Source: Undaria pinnatifida (Eukaryota > Sar > Phaeophyceae > Laminariales > Alariaceae). From it: a stretch of DNA of 64,000 nt. This document shows positions 55,119 to 64,000 of this stretch, in pieces. The notes below the pieces were generated by a model. It was not told where the DNA came from. It saw only the letters and a list, made by a program, of their open reading frames with translations, and did no database searches. Made by a program: the position numbers and the translations under genes. The number at the start of each line of letters is the position of its first letter. Position 1 is the stretch's first letter. The stretch is taken from the NCBI GenBank assembly GCA_012845835.1, contig JABAKD010000030.1:4452416-4516415 (forward strand), in the 5' to 3' direction.

Positions 55119-58100
55119 TCACGTGGCCTGCTCGCGCTCTCGTCCCAGTCGGTTGATCCGGCTGATGTCGGGGCGGAGCTTGACGAGCTTCGTCCCCACG
55201 TTCATCATGCAGTATGGGGACAGCGGATTTTTGGCGTAGTAGTTTTGGTGCACCTGTCGCATCAGCATCAGCGCGAAAGAAAAGAACAGGGGCACAACAA
55301 GGCCACGGGATCGATCAATCACGAGAGACAGTAGCGCGAATAAGAAAACGGCGATAACTATCAGGGCACCAATCAGTCAACAGCGAAACGAGTCAGGCGT
55401 AACTATTTTCCACACTGCAGCATGCCCTGCGCCGGCATGTCCTTCGCGAGGCGGACAGAGGAAGAACACCAAAACAAAACACCAAAAAACAAAACATAAG
55501 AGTGTAGCTTTTGCTTCGACGGTTTGATGGACGGCAGAGGACCGCTAGGTGTTTTGACGTCATTCGCTTAAAAAAGGCGAAGTTGGTGTGCTTTGTTTCT
55601 GCGAGAATAGTGCAGTGACACACATCAGAAAACGAACTGCTAGCGCAAACACGACATCGACGTACATAGACATACAAATAAGTGTGTCATGGGCAGGTGC
55701 GATAAACGTCTGGCTCAACTTCCTAAAATACGAGGCACACGTCACAAAACGAGAGGCGTTGCGTGTGGCTGGGCAGTGGTCACCTTCTCTGCCTCCCAGA
55801 ACACGGGTAGCAAATCTATCGTCGTGGTGATATCAACGACGTTCTCTCCTTCCTTCTTGCCCGTGACGGCCCCTACCACCCTCCCCAGTATCGCCTCCTT
55901 GTTGATCTTCGCCTGCCATGCGAGCGCGGTAATAGGTAGGCCGAGCAACGACGACAAAAAATGTGTTCTCGTACCCGGTGCGCTAACATTTTACTTGGTT
56001 TGCCTTGATTAATTGCGATTGATTGGTTTTCTCTGTCTCGCAGTCTGTGATCACAGAATTTGTATCTCTCTTCGATGAAGACGCGGCACGGGCGTCGGGT
56101 ACGCTGATGTCGTCGGGTAGAAAGAACGGTTTAGTGCGAAGACAACACACACGCAACAGGCGATTCAAGGGGGGCAACGTTCATGAACACACGCGCAGTA
56201 GGTTTGGGAGCAAACATACAGAGTTCGTTGACATTTTGCCTGACATGCGAGCGCCTCAATAATAGATAGTGCGAGCAAAAGACGCGCAAAGCAAAAGCGC
56301 ACGCATCCCGACAATTCATGGCAGGCGATCAGTCACGAACAGAGGTTCACGAACAGAGGTTCACGAACAAAACAGAGGCATTTTGTTGGCCTTTCGCCTG
56401 CCATGCGAGCGCCACAATAGATACAGTCCGAGTAGCGACGGCCCAAGCACTCGCACCAGACGATTCAAAGTAGGCGATGTTTGCGAACGAAAACAAAAAA
56501 TCGCCGACACAACGTACAATAAATACGCTCAATCGCGAAATCCAAGATAGCAAAAGGCTTTCACGTGGGACACGACCCCCTTTTGCCAGAGGGTACACGT
56601 TTGTTTTTTTCCTCTCGAGCATCACGCACTCCCCCACCGCCCCCCCTAAAGTCGTGGATTCCAAAACAAAAAAGAAGCACACCCGTGGAGTTCAACAATA
56701 CATACGAGTAAGAAAAGCGGGGGCCGATGTTCTCAACAGGTCACACGCGTTGGAACCGACAGCAACAACAACAACAACACCAACACCAACACCAATACCA
56801 ACACCAACACCAACACCAATACCAACACCAACACCAACACCAATACCAACACCAACACCAACACCAACAACACCAACACCAACACCAACACCAACACCAA
56901 CACCAACACCAACACCAACACCAACACCAACACCAACACCAACACCAACACCAACACCAACACCAACACCAACACAAACACCAACACCAACACCAACACC
57001 AACACCAACCACAACAACAACAGCCGCGTCCATGGATGCGGTAGGGAGGATGTTACGACAGTGCTATGATGACGTTATGACGATCTTATAATATAACTCA
57101 ATTTTCACAACCATTTTTGATCTATCACACTCGCACCAGAGTGACTTCTGTAACTCACGGACGAAATTACTCAAAACCCGGATTTCTTGGCGCGGCGTGT
57201 AGCCGTGCGGATTCATATCTCCAAGTTAAAATGACACCAAACCTTACCACCGCTAAAAAACAGGGGGGGTCACTCGCGCGAGTGACCCCGAGCCACTGCA
57301 AATGAAGACCTCAAAACTGCCCCCCCCCCCACCGTACCTTGGGTCCCCGCGTGGAAACCCGTACCCTGCCTCACAAGAACTACAAGCACACGGGAGGAGT
57401 GCGACGGACATCCTCAACGGGCTGAACAGCGGGCTACTCGATTGAAGAGCAGCCTGTCCTTTTGGAACAGACCACCGTTACCGCTGTTGTCCCTGCACCG
57501 CTCTTGCATCAGATCAGGCACCGTGTAGATTCTAGCACAAGGGGTTACAATCACACACCTAAGGTATGTCTTAGTGAGGGCGTCACAAGGCGTGACAAAG
57601 CCGACTTCACCGCTCTTAACGCGTTTACAACCGAAAACCCGTTTTGTTTTTCTTGACTAGTTACTTGATAATAATATAGGGAGATATTGTGGGGCTCTAA
57701 GAAGAGTTACAGTCCGTGTTCTTTTCGTATGGACGCTCTTACATCGGGGTAGCCGACTGTATCGAAAAATCGCCGCCGTGGAAACCCGCACCTGCTTCGC
57801 CTCCTTCGACGCGCGTGCAGCCTCGAGCTGCTCCTCATCTTCGCACAAGATAATGCTCCGATACTCGGTGCCCATGTCTAGGCCTTGCCTGTTTCCCTGC
57901 GAGAAAAGAGGGAACGAGGAGCATGCGGGCCGGCATCTTCCTAAAACTTTCCACATGCCACACACATCATCGATCCCCCCCTGGGTGATCTAGATGTTTC
58001 GGGGAAGATCTTTGTGGTGTAGCTCATGTTACCGGGGTGGGAACCGCCTAACAAAAACAAAACTTTTCCAGGATTGGATCCGTACTCTCCACATATACAG

Positions 58101-61100
58101 AGCCTCCAGAACACCCCATCACGGCAGCTAGAGGATCTACCGTAGATGATCTAGATGATCTAGATGATCTAGATGATCTAGATGATCTAGATGATCAAGA
58201 TGATCAAGATCATCAAGATCATCTAGATGATCTAGATGATCCGTCCGAGGTGCGAATTATTTCCAATACGTCAGCCTTATCCCTTACAGCGGCAGTGGGC
58301 TCTGCCAGCCAGCTACCGAAACCAGATTTCTGTACTGTGCCGTATGCTTCGCTTCTCTGTTGACACCAATAGTACCCGTCGCGTCCTTGTTTCTCTCCTG
58401 GCTGCGACTTCAATCTACCACGCTTCCGCTGCATCAAAGATTTCATGTACGTGTCCCCTCGTCAAACACGCCGTCCACATATTGAGATTTAATGCCGCTC
58501 TGAAACCCCCAGATTTTCCTACGTTCAATGTCTATCCTTCCACTTCAAATCGGTTTACTACAGACTGATTCTTACGACGATAGCCCCCCCCAAAACCAGC
58601 CATTTTCTTTAACGAACGTTTCATGGCTGCTCGACACGAGGAAGGATACCATTAAAAGAAAAGTATCCACACATTTTCTTGTGTGCAAAGATCTATCGCT
58701 CGATGACGTCGGGGTGTCGAGGGACACCGTGTTTTAGTAGATACGACCGGGCGCTGGTTTTGAAACCGGCGATTTCGTTGATGAAAAGTTGGAGGGGCTA
58801 CCGTAGAACGACTCTACAGCAAAAATTAGACCACACCAAAACCAAGCAGTTTGTCCTCAAAATCGTGGGCACAAGTTTTTGAAGGGGCAAACAAAAAAAA
58901 ACAAAAAAATGGCATGTTGATGATTCCGCCGTACGCACACCCAAACCAAGACACTATTCAGAGCACGCCGACTATTATTAATACTACATACCTGGGAATA
59001 CGATATATCGATATGCTTGTGTTGCTGCTGTCGCTCTAATGAAGAACAATTTTCTCTTCAAAGCGCTCCTAGGACCTCCCCAATGAAAGTGCTTGCTCTC
59101 ATTGGGCTTTGGTGTGTGTGCGCGCTTCAAAAAGACTTTTTTTCAAGTGTTTTTTTTTTCCTGGGAGATCCATCCGGTCATCGTCGGGCAGAACACCACG
59201 CACGCATGTAAAAAGAAAAATGGACGCGTGGCTGGAAATGATAAATGAGCCCCTGCCTTTGGGGGATGCCAAGAAATTTGGAGTTAAGAAATTTTATTTT
59301 TTTAAAGAAACTGGGGGATGCTGAGAAAATTTGGTTTTATGAAACTGGGAGATGCTAAAAAAAATTCGGTCTTAAGTAAACTAGGATACCGTCAAGATTC
59401 CTTTTAAAAAGAAACTGGGGGGATGTGAAGAAACTTGTTTTTTTAAAGAAACTGGGGGATGCTGAGAAAATTTGGTCTTATGAAACTGGGAGACGCTGAG
59501 AAATTTCGGTTTTAAGTAAACTGGGATACCGTTAAGATTCCTTTTAAAAAGAAACTGGGGGATGTGAAGGAACTTGTTTTTTTAAAGAAACTGGGGGATG
59601 CTGAGCAAATTTGGTCTTATGAAACTGGGGGATGCTGAGAAATTTCGGTTTTAAGTAAACTAGGATACCGTTAAGATTCCTTTTTTAAAAAGAAACTCGG
59701 GGATGCTGAGCAAATTTGGTCTTATGAAACTGGGAGACGCTGAGAAATTTCGGTTTTAAGTAAACTAGGATACCGTTAAGATTCCTTTTTTTTTTTTAAA
59801 CTGGGGGATGCTAAGAAATTTGGGTTTCAAGAAAACTGGGGGATGCTGAGAAATTTCGGTTTTACGAAACTGGGAGATGCTAAGAAACCTTGGTATTAGT
59901 AAACTGGGATACCGTTGAGATTCCTTTTAAAAAGAAACAGGGGGATGCTAAGAGATTTGGGTGTTAATAAACTGGGGATGCTGAGAAACTTTGGTTCTAT
60001 GAAACTGGGAGATGCTCCGAAATTCGATTTTTAAGTAAACTGAGATACCGTCAAGATTCCTTTCAAAAAGAAACTGGGGGATGCTAAGAAACTGTTTTCT
60101 AAAGAAACTGGGGGATGCTGAGCAAATTTGGTCTTATGAAACTGGGAGACGCTGAGAAATTTCGGTTTTAAGTAAACTAGGATACCGTTAAGATTCCTTT
60201 TTTTTTAAAGAAACTGGGGGATGCTAAGAAATTTGGGTGTTAATAAACTGGGGGATGCTGAGAAATTTCGGTTTTATGAAACTGGGAGACGCTAAGAAAC
60301 TTTGGTATTAGTAAACTGGGATACCGTCAAGATTCCTTTTAAAAAGAAACAGGGGGATGTTAAGAAAATAGGGTGTTAATAAACTGGGGGATGCTGAGAA
60401 ACTTTCGGTTTTATGAAACTGGGAGATGCTCCGAAATTCGGCTTTTAAGTAAACTGAGATACCGTCAAGATTCATTTTAAAAAGAAACTGGGGATGCTAA
60501 GAAATTTGGGTTTCAAGAAAATGGGCTCAGCGGCGAGAGAAAAACTGAACCCTGCCTGGTACATAGAAACAAGGCTTAAGCTCAAGGTTGCTCAGGGATG
60601 GTGCCACGTTAGCGTTTCAAAGCCCTGCTTAAATTAATTGGGTGTTTTCCTGTTGGCGGGTTCATACTGTACAGGGCACCCAACAAAAGACAAGGGATAA
60701 CGCAGGGTTATAAGAAAGGGCAGGCAGACGGTTTGCACGATACACGAGAAATTACGGAGCCGACACACTGAAGTTAGTGTAGAACGCGCACTCCTCCCAT
60801 GAACTAGAAGCCCAGCCCGGGTCAGTATTTACCGTTTTCGTTTTGAGGTGTCCCGTACTGCGATGCGTACTTTCACAAGCCCGCACAGAGCACCTACTGT
60901 AGAACCAACCTCGAACAGACAGAACCCTGCTACGATAGCAGGTGGGCCGAAGTGGACTCACGCCACGGAAGTGGCGTCACTTTTCGTCTGAAAACGGAAT
61001 TTTCCGAGCGACGGGGCTCCTTAACCCAAAAAAATCGTCGGGAAAAAATCTTAGGCCATTTTGTTTTCGCATGATGATTCTAGTTTGTGTACATACCTAG

Positions 61101-63309
61101 GCCATGGGAGTGTTCGTCCGGTATCATACGAAGTACCAGGTAGCGTTTTTTTCTTTTCTTTTTTTCTCTAAATCAGTTTTTTGGGGGAGAGGTCTTGAGC
61201 TCCCAAAATTGAGAAATCTTACAAAAAAGACAAAAAAAAAAAAGTGGCGAACCTCTATCGTAGCGCGCGTCCGTTTTCGAGCGAGGCTACGGTATCGTAG
61301 TTTCATACCTCCTTTTCCACTACTACTTGCTGGGTTTGAGCACACTTGCACGATTGGCTCCGCACCTCACAGACGAAACTGCTTTCTTGTACGATCGTAT
61401 GCTTCGCGCAGCGTAAGCTAGCCACTTTTCCGTTGCGGGTTCACATCGCGACATGAAAAAACCGCACGAAAAAACTGAGATCCGCGAAAGGAACGGGGGG
61501 GGGTCACTTCGCTTGCGAGTGACCCCCCCGAGCCATTTACGCGCGCTACGACAGAGGTGGCAATTTTTGGCAGAAACGGTTTTCAGAATGACAGGGGCTC
61601 CTTAACCCAAAATCGTCCGAAATAGGAATTTTTTTTGCATCATCCTCGCATGTTTACCCAGGCCATGGAATATTGTTCATCCGGCAGCAGCTTCGGTTTT
61701 TCTCCCAAATCCGTTTTTGGGAGAAGTCTTAAGCTCCCAAATCGAGGAATCTTCAAAAAAAAAAAAACTGGTGCACCTGTACCGTAGCTTTTGGTCCACT
61801 GAAGAAAAAAAGGCCCACAAAAAAGGCCCCCCCTTAGGTAGCTTTTTTTTTCTCAATTTTCTTCACTTGGGGGAAAAAGAAGAAGGAAAAAGAAAAAAAG
61901 AAGACGGTTTTGAGAAAGAAAAAAATTATGAAACTACAACCCGGCGAGCACTGCCGTACGGTGGACTATATGCTGTCGCTTTGTAACGAACGCTTATCAT
62001 ACCGGCGATGAAAAAGAGACATGCGGTATTCCAGCGGCACAACACGGTATGCTGGTATACGGACGGTAGCAGGCCCACCTAAGTTTCCTTTTAAGGTCTC
62101 CTCACTGAGGAACCTCTTACGCCTCACCCCAAAGCAATACTTTTCTGTACGAGGCATGCCAAGTATCGACTAAGCCACAAACTCGTCTGCGCTGGTGTCG
62201 GTGTCGGTCTTACGCGCCGGGTTACTTGCCGAGTTGGCCATATTTTTTTCCTTGATTTTCAACTTGTCTCCCCCCCCCCCCCTGCCTTTTTTACTTGCGG
62301 CACCCCCCAGGGTTTTTCAAGTCAACCACATCCCAAACAGGAACCAACCACATCCCGAACGGGAACCAACCACATCCCGAACGGGAATCAACCGCATCCC
62401 GAACGGGAACCAACCACATTCCGAACGGGAACCAACCACATTCCGAACGGGAACCAACCACATCCCGAACGGGAACCTAGTATAATGTAACGAATACAAC
62501 TGCGACAAGAAAAACACACGGTATTCGAACGGTATAACAGTCATCCCTCCGCTGAGGAGTTGGCCCCCATCACTCCAAAACATTCCAGCCGAAAACTGTA
62601 TTTTCCTAATCGCATAGCACGCGTCAACAGCGCTGTGTGGGGAGAGTGGGCACCTGCGTGGGGTCGTGGCTTTTCCAAAACACGTCGAGCAATTCGTCGT
62701 ACGTCACGATCGACGGGTCGTACTCCACCAAGACCACCTCCGCGTGTCCCGATCGCCCCGAACAGACGTCCTGTAGGGCGAAAAGGCAACGACAACAAAA
62801 AAGGCAAGCAAAAGGACAAAAACGCCTATGAAACGACAGAAGGAAATGGGCCCCACGCTTATCGTGAGGGCACAGAACACAGCTGCAGCGCCTTGAAACA
62901 TAGTAGAGTGGACATCTGAGCGGGCGAAGGGTGTTCCCGTCTGTGGCCCAGGATTTACGCAAATAATATCCTCAAACAGCGACTTCGAGACAAAGGACGA
63001 TACTGAGTTTGCGCAATGAAAAGGTTCCAAAAGCGATTAAACAAAGGACGGGAGGGCGGGAATGTGCACAACGCTGACAGTACCGATGTAGCGCTTGCCG
63101 TTGACCGCCGTTGCGAAAAGCTTGCTTGGGGTCGACCGTGCACACGACACGCGAACGTGTGTTTGCACGCGTAAATCATGAACGCTCGTAGGGTAGGGTG
63201 ACGCGACTACACACGCACCCTGTAGGTCGGATTCTCCAGCGTACCACCGGCGTAGCCCGAGACTACCTTCCTGACTCCTTTCAGTTCCTTGTACACGGCT
63301 TCGATGCAC
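55119..63309 (-). CDS. msrA: Peptide methionine-S-sulfoxide reductase A (5' end outside window)
   Basis: Five minus-strand exons join in phase: 63219-63309, 62654-62770, 57792-57896, 55784-55912 and 55119-55253 (192 residues seen). MsrA reduces methionine-S-sulfoxide in proteins using thioredoxin. Family motifs, in order, are [81 protein letters not shown] then HQNYY, and KNPLSPYC. The first seen exon begins in phase 2, where the codon for the Trp of the GCFW active-site motif must be completed, so the catalytic Cys lies in an exon beyond 64000. The seen part would make a GCFWC-type site. VHQ replaces the usual YHQ at the last splice junction. The C-terminal tail runs to GREREQAT. The 4.8-kb intron between exons 62654 and 57896 is filled by satellites. 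Confidence 0.92.
55905..56460. repeat. Degenerate tandem repeat overlapping an MsrA 3' splice site
   Basis: CGCCTGCCATGCGAGCGC occurs at 55910 (where its complement is the MsrA exon acceptor), at about 56238 (GCCTGACATGCGAGCGC) and at 56395. Each is followed by AATAGATA or AATAGGTA and GAGCAACGACG-like sequence. Spacing is about 160 bp or twice that. Confidence 0.65.
56755..57020 (+). repeat. (ACCAAC)n hexanucleotide array
   Basis: About 40 ACCAAC hexamers run with occasional ACCAAT interruptions and flanking CAA repeats. It is in the MsrA intron between 55912 and 57792. All long frames over it are artefacts. Confidence 0.95.
57262..57296. repeat. GGGGTCACTCGC hairpin, copy 1
   Basis: GGGGTCACTCGCGCGAGTGACCCC is a near-perfect palindrome followed by GAGCCACT. 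A close relative is at 61496-61540. It is in an MsrA intron. Confidence 0.8.
57615..57712 (+). mobile_element. TTAA-ended mini-element, single copy
   Basis: It runs TTAACGCGTTTACAACCGAA through ATATAGGGAGATATTGTGGG to GCTCTAAGAAGAGTTA. It matches the tandem array unit at 48.8 kb but is more diverged. It ends about 80 bp from MsrA exon 57792-57896. Confidence 0.65.
58141..58243. repeat. 9-bp GATGATCTA array
   Basis: About 11 units of ATGATCTAG and ATGATCAAG form a self-complementary block full of GATC sites. It is in the large MsrA intron. Confidence 0.9.
58560..58812 (+). repeat. Dispersed repeat R52, copy 3
   Basis: CTGATTCTTACGACGATAGCC, GAACGTTTCATGGCTGCTCGAC and GGTTTTGAAACCGGCGATTTC occur in the same order as at 52120-52405. 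Confidence 0.65.
59225..60525 (+). repeat. Higher-order minisatellite AAACTGGGGGATGCTGAGAAA
   Basis: A short unit (AAACTGGGGGATGCTRAGAAA, about 33 bp with its TTTGGTCTTATG or TTTTT spacer) repeats about 30 times. It is grouped into a longer period marked by TAAACTAGGATACCGTTAAG and ATTCCTTTTAAAAAG, seen about nine times. It lies in the MsrA intron. Confidence 0.9.
60980..61780 (-). repeat. Dispersed GTCATTCAG element, inverted copies
   Basis: GAGCGACGGGGCTCCTTAACC near 61010 and TTCAGAATGACAGGGGCTCCTTAACC near 61585 are each followed by AAAATCGTC, an AT-rich stretch, GGCCATGG and TCATCCGG. So two units of the family lie here in minus orientation. A second GGGGTCACTTCGC hairpin is at 61496-61540. 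Confidence 0.6.
62325..62478 (+). repeat. 22-bp minisatellite CACATCCCGAACGGGAACCAAC
   Basis: About seven copies repeat with CATCCC/CATTCC variation, each with the palindrome CCCGAACGGG or TCCGAACGGG. It is in the MsrA intron upstream of exon 62654-62770. Confidence 0.92.
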
Positions 63310-64000
63310 CTATACACGAGATAAATCCAGTGAAGCAAGTGACACGGGAGTTCGAAGAAACTGACGCAAAACGCTCGCGATCGAGGACTGCAGCCCAAGT
63401 AATCGTGCTCCTTTCAACAATTGCCGCGTGTTATTGATTGGTGTCGTTGCGGATGACGAGCTTCAACAATTTGCAGCATGTAAACGAAGGGTGGAAGGTG
63501 TCAACTACGCGGCTGCTTCTACACGAGCCCAGAACACCGTATACCAGGTACCAGGTACACAATGCAGTGTTACTACGAAGTACGTAGCTGGTAAGAGGAA
63601 AACACGACAGATAGCTCCAGATGCTCGCCATTAGTGTGTGGTTTTTCGAGCCCGTATTCGCACCGTGGGTACTTCCAAAAGTCAGCAGCCGTACAACAGC
63701 AGTGGCACATGGACACCCCACTGACCGCAACTCGGCAACGGTAAATACCAAGCACGCAGTTATCCCCTTTACAACTGGAAACCCGTTTTTGGGGACAAAA
63801 TTACTTGGATTTAGTATAGGGAGGGGTTCGGGGGCTCTAAAGGGGTTAATGGCGTTGATCGTATCTAATATTGTTGTTGTCTGCGCCGTCAATATTAATA
63901 GTAGTCAGTCCACATACCCGATGACACTACTGCCCGACACCCGGTCACAGAAAACGTCATGAGCAAAGGGATCCCACAAGTATGTGCGCTTCACGACTGT
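63310..64000. other. 5' intron of MsrA with a mini-element
   Basis: This must be mostly intron, because the exon at 63309 opens in phase 2 and no GCFW-coding exon is visible up to 64000. A single TTAA-type mini-element is at 63756-63856. Otherwise nothing is recognised. Confidence 0.5.
63756..63856 (+). mobile_element. TTAA-ended mini-element, single copy
   Basis: Ends are TTATCCCCTTTACA and TCTAAAGGGGTTAA, a 14-bp inverted repeat. The interior (CTGGAAACCCGTTTTTGGGG, TACTTGGATTTAGTATAGGG, GAGGGGTTCGGGGG) matches the tandem array at 48.8 kb. Confidence 0.75.

Noticed and set aside
55254-55380. Hydrophobic stretch ([11 protein letters not shown] and upstream) suggesting a membrane protein
   Set aside because: It is intron sequence before the acceptor at 55253; the downstream part is the MsrA C-terminus.
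56477-57091. 204-codon Thr-Pro repeat frame
   Set aside because: Product of the ACCAAC hexamer array in an MsrA intron.

Overview
The window looks like nuclear DNA of a brown alga or a close stramenopile relative (Ectocarpus-like). Coding exons are short (about 80-180 nt). They are separated by introns of 0.3 to 5.7 kb, almost all GT-AG. Two nuclear genes begin with a signal peptide ending in a cleavage motif with Phe at +1, followed by a transit-peptide-like stretch. That bipartite plastid presequence is typical of algae with a secondary red plastid. Mobile-element remnants and satellites fill the introns and intergenic spaces.

Five protein-coding genes can be assembled exon by exon with matching splice phases. 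(1) A TPR-repeat membrane-anchored protein lies on the minus strand, about 0.76-11.8 kb. It carries a roughly 800-residue low-complexity region and an apparent one-base frameshift in a C12 run. (2) A tRNA dimethylallyltransferase (MiaA/IPT9 type) with a plastid-type leader lies on the plus strand at 12.07-20.93 kb, diverging from gene 1. (3) A Rossmann-type methyltransferase-like protein lies on the minus strand at 28.1-30.45 kb. (4) Mg-protoporphyrin IX O-methyltransferase (ChlM) lies on the plus strand at 30.81-50.04 kb in 7 exons, diverging from gene 3. (5) Peptide methionine sulfoxide reductase A (MsrA) lies on the minus strand at 55.12-63.31 kb, with its first exon or exons outside the window. 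Two identical tRNA-Leu(CAA) genes sit at 24.06 and 25.11 kb.

The rest is repeats. There are two copia-type pol remnants, at 14.9-15.9 and 45.5-46.1 kb. A family of elements with CAGGGC-type inverted ends carries a (CCCGA)n core, expanded to about 940 bp at 6.5-7.5 kb. There are tRNA-derived SINE-like units, foldback and palindromic elements (32-38 kb), small TTAA-ended MITEs, and many minisatellites. A recurrent 70-bp unit appears at about ten sites, always on the plus strand, and reads like the first codons of a reading frame (consensus M-S-I-D-x-x-F-x-x-L-T-A-x-V). I could not assign it to a known element.

The genes do not form a pathway. ChlM makes chlorophyll precursors, and the MiaA homologue probably modifies plastid tRNA. 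MsrA repairs oxidised methionine. The two divergent gene pairs have short shared upstream regions of 267 and 361 bp, likely bidirectional promoters. All assignments come from reading the sequence; no database search was run.
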